From Devosia sp. (GTDB lineage: Bacteria; Pseudomonadota; Alphaproteobacteria; Rhizobiales; Devosiaceae): a DNA stretch of 44,251 nucleotides. The notes under the pieces were generated by a model. That model did not search any database, was not told the DNA's origin, and saw nothing but the letters and a program-made list of their open reading frames with translations. The stretch is from contig JAUXUM010000104.1 of NCBI GenBank assembly GCA_030680995.1, forward strand, positions 1-44,251, written 5' to 3'. The position numbers were made by a program, and so were the translations under genes. The first letter of the stretch is position 1, and each line of letters begins with the position of its first letter. This document shows, one piece after another, positions 24,857 through 33,434 of the stretch.

Positions 24857-25510
24857 CTACCCCACCCGCAATTTCTCCCTCTGCACTCCACTCCCGTCAA
24901 AATTCTCCGGCCTGAGCCAGCGCTCGAAGCCCGCCTTCCGCGCCGGCCATTCGGAATCCAGCATCGAGAACCACGCCGTGTCGCGGTTCTCACCCTTTTG
25001 GATCATATGCTGGCGGAACACGCCCTCGAAGCTGAACCCGAAGCGTAGCGCGGCGCGCTTGGACGGCTCGTTGCGGGAGTTGCATTTCCATTCGAAGCGG
25101 CGATATCCAAGATCCTCGAACATGTGCCGGGCGAACAGGTAAAGCGCCTCGGTGGCCAGCCGCGTGCGGGACATCTCCGGTCCCCAATAGATACTGCCGA
25201 TCTCGATCACCCCGTGTTCCGGCACGATCCGCATCAGCGCTTGCCGGCCGAGGCAGCGGGAGGTGGCGAGGTCGACAACGGCGAAGAACATCGGGTCGTC
25301 GATGGCTTCGTGGCGGGTGATCCAGCCTTCCAGATCGGCGCGGCCGGCGGGCGGGTGGTCGAAGAGGTAGCGGAAGCGCTCCGCTACGTCCGGCACGTTC
25401 GAGGCCGCGAACAGATCGGCGGCATGCTGGGGTCCAAGCGGCTCGAGCCGCGCATAGCGGCCTTCGAGCGTCAACCGCGTCGGTCGGCCGGCGGGATGCG
25501 GCGCGCTCAT
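24857..25510 (-). CDS. GNAT-family N-acetyltransferase (RimJ/RimL-like)
   Basis: The 217-residue protein has the GNAT core: LEGRYARLEPLGPQHAADLF at the N-terminus, FFAVVDLATSRCLGRQALMR then GVIEIGSIYWGPEMSRTRLA, and ALYLFARHMFEDLGYRRFEW with acetyl-CoA binding, then NEPSKRAALRFGFSFEGVFR. This is the pattern of RimJ/RimL-type enzymes and of larger amino-acid or antibiotic acetyltransferases. The acceptor is unknown. Its ATG overlaps the stop of the SDR gene (ATGA), so they are coupled. Confidence 0.88.
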   Translation of the reverse strand: MSAPHPAGRPTRLTLEGRYARLEPLGPQHAADLFAASNVPDVAERFRYLFDHPPAGRADLEGWITRHEAIDDPMFFAVVDLATSRCLGRQALMRIVPEHGVIEIGSIYWGPEMSRTRLATEALYLFARHMFEDLGYRRFEWKCNSRNEPSKRAALRFGFSFEGVFRQHMIQKGENRDTAWFSMLDSEWPARKAGFERWLRPENFDGSGVQREKLRVG

Positions 25511-26379
25511 GCGTGCTGCCTATAGATCGCCTCGAGCCCCTGCCGGTAGGTCGGGTGCAGGAGTTCGATATCGAGCGCCGTCTTGATCGCCTGGTTGGCG
25601 ACGCGCTTGTTGTCGGCATAAAAGCTCCGCGCCATCTCGGTCATCTGGGCACCCTCGAACGGGATTTCGGGCGGCGGCGGCACGTCCATCAGCCGCGCCG
25701 CATAGGTGACGAGGTCCTGCGGCGGCGCCGGCTCGTCGTCGGCCAGGTTGAAAGTGCCGCTCAGTTTCTGTTGCGCGGCGAGCGCGCTCACCTGGCCGAT
25801 ATCCTCGACATGGATGCGGTTGAACACCTGCCCGGGCTTGAGGATCCGCCGCGCCGTGCCGTCGCGCAGCTTGTCGAAGGCGGAGCGGCCGGGTCCATAA
25901 ATGCCGGCGAGGCGGAGAATGAGCAGCGGCACGCCCCGCTCCTGCGCATAGGCGCGCCATTGCTCCTCGACCTCGACCCGCTGCCTGGAGCGCCGATTGG
26001 CCGGCCGAGTCTGGGCCTGCTCGTCGATCCAGGCGCCGCCGAAATCGCCATAGACCCCCACCGTCGAGAAATACCCGATCCATTCGAGGTTCTCCGAGGC
26101 GTCGAGCGCAGCTCGGTGAAAGTTGAGCGCCGGGTCGCCGTGGTCGTCGGGCGGGATGGAAAGGACGACATGGGTCGCCTTCCCCAGATCCTCGCCCAGG
26201 GTCAGGCCGGGACGCTCGCCGTCGAAGACATGGATGCGGTAGGCGGTGTCGGCGAGCTGCTCGGCCTTGTCGGGGCTGCGCGTCGTTCCGGCTATGGGGA
26301 TGTCCTTGTCGATCAGCCGGTGGATGGACCGCGCGGTCGCCAGCGAGGAATAGCCCATGCCGAAAAAGAAGACGCCCAT
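25507..26379 (-). CDS. Atypical SDR / NAD-dependent epimerase-like protein (YeeZ type)
   Basis: The 290-residue Rossmann protein begins GVFFFGMGYSSLATARSIHR, a GxGxxS variant of the nucleotide-binding loop. STVGVYGDFGGAWIDE and LAGIYGPGRSAFDKLRDGTA follow, as in the YeeZ/epimerase group of extended SDRs. The typical YxxxK pair is not obvious, which is usual for this atypical branch. Function and substrate are unknown. It lies 9 bp after queG and overlaps the acetyltransferase start. Confidence 0.85.
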   Translation of the reverse strand: MGVFFFGMGYSSLATARSIHRLIDKDIPIAGTTRSPDKAEQLADTAYRIHVFDGERPGLTLGEDLGKATHVVLSIPPDDHGDPALNFHRAALDASENLEWIGYFSTVGVYGDFGGAWIDEQAQTRPANRRSRQRVEVEEQWRAYAQERGVPLLILRLAGIYGPGRSAFDKLRDGTARRILKPGQVFNRIHVEDIGQVSALAAQQKLSGTFNLADDEPAPPQDLVTYAARLMDVPPPPEIPFEGAQMTEMARSFYADNKRVANQAIKTALDIELLHPTYRQGLEAIYRQHA

Positions 26380-26388
26380 CTGACCAGC

Positions 26389-27561
26389 CTAGCGTGAAAC
26401 GGCGGAGGGAACCTCGACGCTCCACTCCGCCACGACCTCCATGTCGGTCTCGGCGGGCAAAAAGGCAAGTATCAATTGCTCGGCATGCTCCGGGCTCGAC
26501 AGTCGCCGCACCGCCCAGACCGCGGCGCCGCGAACCAGCGGTTCATCATCGTTCAGAAGCCGTTCAGCCAGATGGCCCAATTGCGGCATTCCGCTGTTGC
26601 CGAGCGCGATCAGCACATTGCGCAGGAAGCGCGCATGGCCCAGCCGTTTGACCGGCGAGCGGGCGAAAAGGGCCCGGAATCCGGCCTCGTCAAGCATTGC
26701 CAGATCGGCCAGGGCCGGGGACTTAAGTTCTTCCCGCGCTTGCAGTTTCGCCTCCCGCGTGGTGCTGGCGAACTTGTTCCACGGGCACACCGCGAGGCAG
26801 TCGTCGCAGCCGAAGATGCGATTGCCCATGGCCACCCGGAACTCGCGCGGGATTGGCCCCTTGTGCTCGATGTTGAGGTAGGCGAGGCACCGCCGCGCAT
26901 CCAGCTGGAACGGCGCCGGGAACGCGTTCGTCGGGCAAATGTCCAAGCATTTCCGGCACTTGCCGCAGCTCTCGGGGTGCGGCTGGTCCGCCGGCAACTC
27001 GGCCGAAGTGAAGAGCGCGCCCAGGAACAGCCAGGAACCGAACTCGCGGCTGACCAGCACCGTATGCTTGCCCTGCCAGCCGAGCCCCGCCGCTTCCGCC
27101 AGCGGCTTCTCCATCAGGGGAGCGGTATCGACGAAAACTTTGACTTCCGCTCCGGTGCGGCGGGAGAGCAGTCCCGCCAGCTCCTTGAGCCGGCCCTTGA
27201 TCAGTTCGTGATAGTCGCGGTTGCGGGCATAGACCGAGATGTTGCCGGTTTCCCGCTCCGCCAGCGTTTCCAGCGGGTCGTGATCCGGCCCGTAATTGAC
27301 CCCGAGCATCATCACCGAGCGCGCCTCGGGCCAGAGCGCGCGGGGTGCGCCGCGGCGGCGGGCGGTCTCGGCCATCCAATCCATATCGCCATGCCAGCCC
27401 TCGGCAAGGGCGCGGCCCAGCTTCTCGAGAAGGTCGGGCCGCGCATCGGCCGGCGCGATACCGAAGGCGCCAAAGCCCAGCGTTTTGGCGCGGGCGCGCA
27501 GCTCGGCGACGAGTTTGGCGCCGGCGGCGGGCGCTTCGCCTCGCGCCGGAACCGTGGTCAG
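26389..27561 (-). CDS. queG: Epoxyqueuosine reductase
   Basis: QueG reduces epoxyqueuosine to queuosine at tRNA position 34, using cobalamin and two 4Fe-4S clusters. The clusters are visible as CGKCRKCLDICP and CDDCLAVCP (with Cys before). GLGWQGKHTVLVSREFGSWL is the family core, and a HEAT-like C-terminus follows. The start is unclear: the family N-terminus (KLVAELRARAKTLGFGAFGI) has no ATG, GTG or TTG in front until ATG 27660, which lies 103 bp inside gst in a Pro/Arg-rich non-coding-looking frame. A CTG at 27561 overlaps the gst stop as CTGA and is my preferred start. Confidence 0.93.
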   Translation of the reverse strand: MTTVPARGEAPAAGAKLVAELRARAKTLGFGAFGIAPADARPDLLEKLGRALAEGWHGDMDWMAETARRRGAPRALWPEARSVMMLGVNYGPDHDPLETLAERETGNISVYARNRDYHELIKGRLKELAGLLSRRTGAEVKVFVDTAPLMEKPLAEAAGLGWQGKHTVLVSREFGSWLFLGALFTSAELPADQPHPESCGKCRKCLDICPTNAFPAPFQLDARRCLAYLNIEHKGPIPREFRVAMGNRIFGCDDCLAVCPWNKFASTTREAKLQAREELKSPALADLAMLDEAGFRALFARSPVKRLGHARFLRNVLIALGNSGMPQLGHLAERLLNDDEPLVRGAAVWAVRRLSSPEHAEQLILAFLPAETDMEVVAEWSVEVPSAVSR

Positions 27562-28235
27562 AAGTCCAGATCCGCGTAGCCGGCCGCGGCGGGAAGGCCG
27601 GCGACGCGGTCGCTGAGCAGGGGGCGGAAGGCCGGACGGGATTTGATCCGCGCATACCATTGCCGCGTCTCGATCGAGGTATCCCAGAGCACGTCGCCCA
27701 TATAGTCGAGGCTGGAGAGATGTGCGGCCAGCGCGAAATCGGCCAGCGTCATGGCGTCACCGGCGATCCACTGGCGCGTGGCGAAAAGCCAGTTGAAATA
27801 GAGCATGTGCTCGACCAGGTTTGCCTTGGCCACGCGCAGCACGCCGGGATCGGGGGTCGCCCCGCGCTTGTCGCGCTTGACGATCTTTTCCTCGAAGACG
27901 TAGCGCGTCACCTCGTCGTTGAGCTTGAGCAGCACCCAGTCGAGCAGCCGCCACGTCTCCGCCCGGTCGCTCGATCGCGCCGGAAACAGGCCGGCCACCG
28001 CGCTCGGCGAATAGCGTTCCTCGATCGCGTGGATCACCGCCAGCACGCCCACGACCGGCGGCTCGCCCTCGTCGACGAGGATGGGCACCGTCGCCGCCGG
28101 ATTGATCTCCAGCAGGTGCGGCTCCCGCGTCCAGGGCTTGATATCCTCGAGTTCCACCGGCACTCCGTATTCGGCGAACATCAGGCGGGCCAGACGGGAG
28201 GCCGGATCGAGCCGGTGTTGAAGAAGCCTTGGCAT
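27558..28235 (-). CDS. Glutathione S-transferase family protein
   Basis: The 225-residue protein has an N-terminal thioredoxin-like domain (LDPASRLARLMFAEYGVPVE and EINPAATVPILVDEG, with the cis-Pro of the glutathione site) and an all-helical C-terminal domain (GDAMTLADFALAAHLSSLDY). It resembles the alphaproteobacterial FzlA-like glutathione S-transferase group, though that subfamily call is from memory. It leads a run gst-queG-SDR-GNAT with overlapping or close ends. Confidence 0.87.
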   Translation of the reverse strand: MPRLLQHRLDPASRLARLMFAEYGVPVELEDIKPWTREPHLLEINPAATVPILVDEGEPPVVGVLAVIHAIEERYSPSAVAGLFPARSSDRAETWRLLDWVLLKLNDEVTRYVFEEKIVKRDKRGATPDPGVLRVAKANLVEHMLYFNWLFATRQWIAGDAMTLADFALAAHLSSLDYMGDVLWDTSIETRQWYARIKSRPAFRPLLSDRVAGLPAAAGYADLDF

Positions 28236-28330
28236 CTGTCGTCACTATCCTTGGCGCTGATGCGCAAATCGGGCTAGAGCCTTACCCGATCGGGTAGAAT
28301 CGGGTCGGGGCTCCAGTTTTCCATTCGGTC

Positions 28331-28374
28331 GCATGTTCGAACCGGAAAAGCCTTCCGACTTTTCCTGAACATGC
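28331..28374. repeat. Short palindromic dispersed repeat
   Basis: GCATGTTC at the left and GAACATGC at the right enclose GGAAAAG and CTTTTCC, a nested palindrome related to the one at 19755. It fills most of the divergent spacer between gst and uppP. Confidence 0.75.
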
Positions 28375-28423
28375 TCCAGAAGCGGCGCGCCTGCTGTCAC
28401 AGGCTCGATGAGTAGGGGATCAG

Positions 28424-29236
28424 ATGAACGCCGATCAAGGTCTTTTTGTGCCGCTTGTCCTCGGCATCCTCGAGGGACTCACCGAATTCCTCCCCGTCTC
28501 CTCCACCGGCCATTTGCTGCTGGCCGGGCACTTCCTGCGCTTCGACAGCCCCGGCCGGACCTTTGAGGTGCTAATTCAGCTTGGCGCCATCCTCGCCATC
28601 GTCGCGGTCTATTTCCAGCGGCTCGCCGGCATTGCCCGCGATGCCCTCCAGCGCAAGCCGGGCGCGCTGCGCTTCATCCTCGGTGTCTTCCTCGCCTCGT
28701 TTCCCGCGGCGCTCGCCGGCGTGCTGCTGCATGATTTCATCAAGGGGGTGATCTACGAGACGCCGATGGTGATCTGCGTCATGCTGATCCTGGGGGGGAT
28801 CGTGCTGCTCTATGTCGATCAGCTCAAGTTCACGCCCAAATACACCGACATCTACAACTATCCGCCGCTGCTCTGCCTCTATATCGGGCTCTTCCAGATG
28901 CTGGCGCTCGTCCCAGGCGTCTCCCGCTCCGGGGCGACCATCGTCGGCTCGCTGCTGATGGGCACCGACAAGCGCTCCGCGGCGGAATTCACCTTCTTCA
29001 TCGCCCTCCCCATCATGAGCGGCGCCTTCGGCTACGATCTCTACAAGAACCGCGATCTGATCACCTCCGAACTCGGCATCGGCATCGCCGTCGGCTTCGC
29101 CGCGGCCTTTGTCATCGGCTACATCGTGGTGAGGCAGCTGCTCGACTTCATCTCGCGCAACGGCTTCGCCTTCTTCGCCTATTGGCGGATCTTTGTCGGC
29201 GCGCTGGGGCTCTGGGGGGTGCTGCTGTTCGGCTAG
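28424..29236 (+). CDS. uppP: Undecaprenyl-diphosphatase (BacA/UppP)
   Basis: The 270-residue polytopic membrane protein has both UppP motifs: LEGLTEFLPVSSTGHLLLAG near the N-terminus and PGVSRSGATIVGSLLMGT in the middle, supplying catalytic Glu, Ser and Arg. It removes a phosphate from undecaprenyl diphosphate at the periplasmic face so the carrier lipid can be reused for peptidoglycan and surface sugar synthesis. That includes glycans made by the ligase-like proteins at 9.8-12.3 kb. The start at 28424 matches the family. Confidence 0.96.
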   Translation: MNADQGLFVPLVLGILEGLTEFLPVSSTGHLLLAGHFLRFDSPGRTFEVLIQLGAILAIVAVYFQRLAGIARDALQRKPGALRFILGVFLASFPAALAGVLLHDFIKGVIYETPMVICVMLILGGIVLLYVDQLKFTPKYTDIYNYPPLLCLYIGLFQMLALVPGVSRSGATIVGSLLMGTDKRSAAEFTFFIALPIMSGAFGYDLYKNRDLITSELGIGIAVGFAAAFVIGYIVVRQLLDFISRNGFAFFAYWRIFVGALGLWGVLLFG

Positions 29237-29237
29237 C

Positions 29238-29582
29238 TCATTCCTCCATGGCCAGACACTCGGCGAGCAGTGCATCGGCCTCGCCGGCGCCGTAGCGGAA
29301 GCCGGTCATCATGGCCGAGCTGTCGACTGCACCCTGCACCGCTTCCATGTCGAAGCCGGCTTCTTCCAGCGCTAGGCGGGCGCGCCAGATCAGTTCGTCG
29401 CCGCGATAGTAGAATTCGGTGGCGGCGCCTTGGTCGCCGGCCGCCGTGTCGTCCCCGCTCTTGAGCGAGAAGACATGGCCGCAGAGCAGCGCCTGCTCGG
29501 CTGCCGGCGGAATCTCCTGGGCCGCAACCGGCGCGATGAACGCCAGGGCGAATACCGAAGCGGCAATGGCAAGACGGTGCAT
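29238..29582 (-). CDS. Small secreted protein of unknown function
   Basis: From ATG 29582 the product is 114 residues: a signal peptide (MHRLAIAASVFALAFIAPVA, cleavage near AQE), then a short domain with cysteines in LLCGHVF and LLAECLAMEE that could form one disulfide. GGGGGAGA lies 7 bp before the ATG. The frame extends upstream into a cupin relic that is not part of this protein. It is convergent with uppP, 1 bp apart. The family is not recognised. Confidence 0.72.
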   Translation of the reverse strand: MHRLAIAASVFALAFIAPVAAQEIPPAAEQALLCGHVFSLKSGDDTAAGDQGAATEFYYRGDELIWRARLALEEAGFDMEAVQGAVDSSAMMTGFRYGAGEADALLAECLAMEE

Positions 29583-29675
29583 GGCGATCTCCCCCGAGAG
29601 GGCGGTCAGGCTAGCGAAACCGTTCGCGCTGTCAACAGGTCTCCGGGCGCCGCGAGCGGCGCCCTCCGGCTGTCC

Positions 29676-29819
29676 CAGCCACCCCGTCGCAAACTGCGGC
29701 GACTGATGGATGCACGCCATCTTCGGCTTGTCGGCGCCGATGCTGGTGAACTTGCGCGGCGTGCCGGCCGCGACATTGATCACGTCATCCGTTCCGGCTT
29801 CGATGCTTTCGGCGCCGCC
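29676..29819 (-). pseudogene. C-terminal relic of a cupin-domain protein
   Basis: A minus-strand frame reads TDDVINVAAGTPRKFTSIGA then KMACIHQSPQFATGWL, which follows the end of small cupin proteins (typically 'AGTPHKF..IG...IH.SP.F'). The conserved His after AGTP is Arg here and the N-terminal half is absent. A perfect hairpin GGGCGCCGC-GAG-CGGCGCCC lies just beyond at 29644-29664. I treat it as a relic. Confidence 0.45.
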
Positions 29820-29842
29820 GCGATGGCAGCGCGGCCCGTGGA

Positions 29843-30808
29843 TCAGGCCGTCTGGCGATCGAACTGGCCGTGCCTGCGGAAGCGCCAGAGATAGCTCGGC
29901 AGGATCGCGTCCATCGGCGTGGGCTCGATGCCGAAGGCGGCGAGCGTCCGCTTCTCCCTGATCGCCTCGGGTGAGACGACGTTGTCGATCTGCAGCAGGT
30001 CCACCTGATCGGCGGTCAGCAGCGGCGGGAAGGGCAGGATGGCAAAAGGTATCGCCAGCAATTTGCCGATCGCGGCGGGCAGCGGCAGCAGCGGGTTGTG
30101 GCGGTGGGTCTCGGCGAGAATGTGCCGCAGCAGCGCCTTGTGGGTCAGGACTTCCGGCCCGCCCAGCTCATAGATGCCGCCGGTCTTCACCAGCCCCTCG
30201 GCCGCCATGACGAAGGCCTCGGCCACATCGCCCACATAGACCGGCTGGAAGCGGGTGTTGCCGCCGATCAGCGGCAGTACCGGGAACAGCCGGGCGAGCG
30301 AGCCCATGAGGTTGAAGAAGCCGTCGCCATTGCCGAAAATGATCGAGGGCCGGATGATCACCGCCTCGGGGAATACCGAGAGCACCTCGTCCTCGCCCAA
30401 GGCCTTGGAGCGGGCATAGGCGCTGGGGCTCCGCGCATCGGCGCCCAGCGCCGACATGTGGACGAGGGTTTCGGCGCGTGCCGCCTTGGCCGCTTCGGCG
30501 ACGTTGCGGGCGCCAAGGGTGTGGACGGCGCGGAAGCGCTGGCGGCCGCGCTCATAGCCGATGCCGACCAGGTTGATGACGATGTGCGCGCCATTGACGG
30601 CGCGGCGGACGGATTCGGCGTTCCTCAGATTGGCCTGGATGGGGACGATCTGGCCCACCGCGCCGAGCGGCTTCAAATGCTGGGCGAGATCGGGCCGGCG
30701 CACGCCGACGCGGATGCGGTAGCCCTTGCGGGCGAGCAGCTGCACGATCTGGGTGCCGACAAAGCCGGAACCGCCGAAAATCGTAACCAGGGTGTTGGCG
30801 CGATCCAT
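29843..30808 (-). CDS. Complex I NDUFA9-subunit family protein
   Basis: From ATG 30808 the product is 321 residues. An N-terminal Rossmann domain has TIFGGSGFVGTQIVQLLARK, then RRPDLAQHLKPLGAVGQI and VHMSALGADARSPSAYARSK. NTRFQPVYVGDVAEAFVMAA and YELGGPEVLTHKALLRHIL follow in the C-terminal half. This is the atypical SDR group related to the NDUFA9 subunit of respiratory complex I, which binds NADPH tightly; in alphaproteobacteria it may help complex I assembly. Upstream codons to 30961 look non-coding. An IS relic begins about 160 bp away. Confidence 0.9.
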   Translation of the reverse strand: MDRANTLVTIFGGSGFVGTQIVQLLARKGYRIRVGVRRPDLAQHLKPLGAVGQIVPIQANLRNAESVRRAVNGAHIVINLVGIGYERGRQRFRAVHTLGARNVAEAAKAARAETLVHMSALGADARSPSAYARSKALGEDEVLSVFPEAVIIRPSIIFGNGDGFFNLMGSLARLFPVLPLIGGNTRFQPVYVGDVAEAFVMAAEGLVKTGGIYELGGPEVLTHKALLRHILAETHRHNPLLPLPAAIGKLLAIPFAILPFPPLLTADQVDLLQIDNVVSPEAIREKRTLAAFGIEPTPMDAILPSYLWRFRRHGQFDRQTA

Positions 30809-30965
30809 GTTGGCGACTCCGGAAGGAATGGGAATTGGCTCGGCTTCTATCGCCAAACGCCTGGAGCTGTCGAGAGGCAGGAGGGTTGTGGCCAGGGAAG
30901 GCGCAACCGGCATGGCTTGCCGGCTGCCCGTCTGTCCGCGTCGCCGAGGTCTCTCAGTCATGTCT

Positions 30966-31241
30966 CCCTCCCCCTTTGCGGCGGTTCATCCCGCTCGAGC
31001 ACTGCGTGCCCAGCCACGACACCTGCAGCCGGGTTCTGGCCGCGCTCGACCCGGCTGCCTTCGACGCCGGGTCGAGCGCTTCATGGCCGCCTTCGGCGAA
31101 CAGGCGCGGCTCGATGTGCCCAAAGGACAGATAGCCATCGACGGCAAGAGCCTCGGGCGCGCCTACGCCAAGGGCTGTGCCCGCATGCCGCCGCTGGTGG
31201 TCACCGCCTTTGCCTGCGAAACCTTCATGAGCCTTGCCTAG
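30966..31241 (+). pseudogene. ISAs1-family transposase fragment (middle part, frameshifted)
   Basis: LRRFIPLEHCVPSHDTCSRV then LAALDPAAFDAG is in one frame; RFMAAFGEQARLDVPKGQIA, IDGKSLGRAYAKG and VVTAFACETFMSLA follow one frame over. These match residues of about 55-150 of ISAs1 (H-repeat) transposases, including the DGK around the first catalytic Asp. N- and C-terminal parts are missing. The shift lies near 31070. It ends 4 bp inside the flavoprotein gene's stop. A matching N-terminal piece lies at 37236-37369 on the other strand. Confidence 0.82.
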
Positions 31242-32710
31242 GCGGCCGCCTCCCGGCCGGCGATGCGTCCCATGACCAGACAGTTGGTCATCGACCCACC
31301 GCCGATGTAGTCCTGGAAGAAGACCGCGCCCGCACCCTCGCCGGCGGCGAAAAGACCCGGAATGACCCGCCCATCGGCCTCGAGCGCCTGGGCGCTTTCG
31401 TTGATCATGATGCCGCCGAAGGTGAGGGTTATGCCGGGCACCAGGGGACTGAAGGCATAGAATGGCGCCGTCTCGATCCGGGACGCCAGCGTCCTCTTGG
31501 GCGGGTTGGCGCCGGGCGCGGCTCCGTTGTCGACGGCCGCGTTGAACGCCTCGACCGTCTGCGCGAATTGCTCGGCCGGAAGACCGACGATGCCGGCAAG
31601 CTCTTCCAAGGTATCGGCCTGATGCACGGTGAGGCCGAGCCGGTTGAAGGTCGAGATCACGCCTTCGGCCACACTGTCGCGGATGGACTGGTCAAAGACC
31701 AGCGTGGTCATCTGGCCGGGCTGGTTGAGCACCGCCTTGCCGTGGGAAACATAGCCTAGGGATTCATCGACGAAGCGCCGGCCCTCGCGGTTGATGCTGA
31801 CCGCATAGGGGACGACCGCGGCTGGCTGTCCCGCAGCGGTTTCGACACCATCGACGGCGGCGATGTGCAGCGCCATCAGCCCGCCCATGCCCTTCAGCCC
31901 GGCGCCGGCGCCTTGCGCCATCAGCAGCCCGTCGCCGGTGGCGTGCTTGATTCCCCGGACCATCAGAGCACCCGCGTTGGGGTCGGAATAGGCCTCCAGC
32001 AACTGGGTGTTGCCGGCATAGCCGCCGGTGGCAATGACCACGGATCGGCCGCGGTAGTCCGCGACGCCTTGACGTCCCACCGCGCGCACGCCGACCACGG
32101 CGCCGGCCTCGTCCATGATCAGTTGCCTGGCCTTGGTATCGAAGGCGAACTTGACGCCCAGCTCTTCGAGCCGCGCCCGCATCCTGCGGAACAGAACCGG
32201 CATGCCGGCAAAGGATCCAGGCGCCACCGTTGCGGTGGAAACGCGGTTGGGCGGCCGGTCAACGGCGGGCAGGACTTCGATGCCGTTCTCCTGCAGCCAG
32301 GCGACGTCGCGGTGAATGTGTTCGGCCATCAGGGCGAAAATTTCGGTATTGCCGCGACCGAGCGTGTACTTGTCGTAGTCTTCCACGTAGTGGGCATGAG
32401 CCTCCGCGGTGTCCGAAATCGGCAGCGAGAAGCTGCCGCCCGCGAGGAACGAATTTCCGCCCATCCGCGCCTGCGAGGCCTTTTCCAGCACCACGATTTT
32501 GGCCCCGCCAAGTGCGGCCTCCAGCGCCGCGGCGCAGCCCGCAAGCCCCGAACCGATCACCACCAGGTCGTAGCTTTCGCTCGTCTCCGGCTCGGGCAGC
32601 AACGCCGCCTGTACCGGGGTCAATGCGGCCAGGCTCATGACGCCCGCTCCGGCGCCGAGCCCACCGAGCAGGCCCCTGCGAGTCAATCCCGACTTTGTGC
32701 TGTTGGACAT
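31238..32710 (-). CDS. Tat-exported FAD-binding reductase (flavocytochrome c-like flavoprotein)
   Basis: The 490-residue protein has a twin-arginine signal (GLTRRGLLGGLGAGAGVMSL) and then an FAD Rossmann start, YDLVVIGSGLAGCAAALEAA. The C-terminal FAD segment is GLFAAGEGAGAVFFQDYIGG followed by GSMTNCLVMGRIAG. This is the fumarate-reductase/flavocytochrome c superfamily, whose members reduce C=C bonds such as in fumarate or urocanate, or act as dehydrogenases. The family's exact substrate residues are not clear, so the substrate is open. It follows the tetraheme cytochrome gene by 33 bp. The pair resembles a split flavocytochrome c: cytochrome as electron donor, flavoprotein as catalyst, both periplasmic. 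Confidence 0.85.
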   Translation of the reverse strand: MSNSTKSGLTRRGLLGGLGAGAGVMSLAALTPVQAALLPEPETSESYDLVVIGSGLAGCAAALEAALGGAKIVVLEKASQARMGGNSFLAGGSFSLPISDTAEAHAHYVEDYDKYTLGRGNTEIFALMAEHIHRDVAWLQENGIEVLPAVDRPPNRVSTATVAPGSFAGMPVLFRRMRARLEELGVKFAFDTKARQLIMDEAGAVVGVRAVGRQGVADYRGRSVVIATGGYAGNTQLLEAYSDPNAGALMVRGIKHATGDGLLMAQGAGAGLKGMGGLMALHIAAVDGVETAAGQPAAVVPYAVSINREGRRFVDESLGYVSHGKAVLNQPGQMTTLVFDQSIRDSVAEGVISTFNRLGLTVHQADTLEELAGIVGLPAEQFAQTVEAFNAAVDNGAAPGANPPKRTLASRIETAPFYAFSPLVPGITLTFGGIMINESAQALEADGRVIPGLFAAGEGAGAVFFQDYIGGGSMTNCLVMGRIAGREAAA

Positions 32711-32743
32711 TGGTGGTCTCCTCTTTCAGAATTTATGGTTGCG

Positions 32744-33241
32744 TCAGTCGATCGTGAAATTGAATCCTCTGTGGCAGAGATTACAGGTGACCTCGCCCGG
32801 CTCATGGACGCGGTGGCACTCGGTACATTCCGGCACCTCGCCTTGCGCGAGATGCGGGGACGCATGCGGGTTGGGGACGGACATCTCCTCGCCCTCCGGC
32901 GCCTTGAGCATGGTCCCGTGGCAGGCCACGCACATGGTGTTGAACGACGCGGCGGGAACCGCTGGGTGATCGCCGTTGCTGCCGGCTTCGCTGGTGGCGT
33001 GGCAGCTCTCGCAGGGGACGCCGGCCGCAAGATGCCCGTCGATGAGCAGTCCGCCGGCCATGGGCGTCGCGGAGGCCGCTGCGGAGCTGTGCCAGGCCTT
33101 GGGGCGCCATGGTGCGGCCGCCTCGCGCTCGGTCCATTGTTCGATCGCCGAGATATCGGACTCGATGCCTTGGGCTGCCGCATCAATCGAGATGCCGACC
33201 GGCGACAGAACAAGCGCCAGGGCAGCCAATAACCTTAGCAC
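32744..33241 (-). CDS. Periplasmic tetraheme cytochrome c (cytochrome c3-like)
   Basis: From GTG 33241 the product is 165 residues with a signal peptide (MLRLLAALALVLSPVGISID, AAAQ) and four CxxCH heme sites: CESCH (77), CVACH (104), CTECH (139) and CNLCH (153), plus free His residues for the second ligands. Small tetraheme domains like this carry electrons to flavocytochrome c reductases. The frame is open to ATG 33370 and beyond, but I prefer the GTG: it puts the signal peptide at the N-terminus, has GAGGTGGG 5 bp upstream, and leaves a good FNR-type promoter just ahead rather than inside the gene. It is cotranscribed with the flavoprotein. Confidence 0.85.
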   Translation of the reverse strand: MLRLLAALALVLSPVGISIDAAAQGIESDISAIEQWTEREAAAPWRPKAWHSSAAASATPMAGGLLIDGHLAAGVPCESCHATSEAGSNGDHPAVPAASFNTMCVACHGTMLKAPEGEEMSVPNPHASPHLAQGEVPECTECHRVHEPGEVTCNLCHRGFNFTID

Positions 33242-33290
33242 ACTTCCCACCTCGCGGACGAAAGGATAGACCGAAGCCAACGCGAGCTGC

Positions 33291-33304
33291 TTGATCGGCG
33301 TCAA
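33291..33304 (-). promoter_or_regulatory. FNR/FixK-like box driving the cytochrome-flavoprotein operon
   Basis: On the minus strand TTGACGCCGATCAA matches the TTGAT-N4-ATCAA consensus with one change. Its centre lies 32 bp from the centre of a TATCCT -10 element (33263-33268). This is the spacing of class II FNR promoters (box at -41.5). The predicted start of transcription near 33256 leaves a 15-nt leader to GTG 33241. Confidence 0.7.
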
Positions 33305-33434
33305 ATCGCGTGGCGCTTGAATCGCGTAGCGGTCATTCAGTTCGTCGGCAGGATGCGACATATTTTCCATGGCGAACCGCCGACGTCGGAAATGCGAGCA
33401 AATTCTGTCAGGTGATTGGGGCGAAGGGACGACC

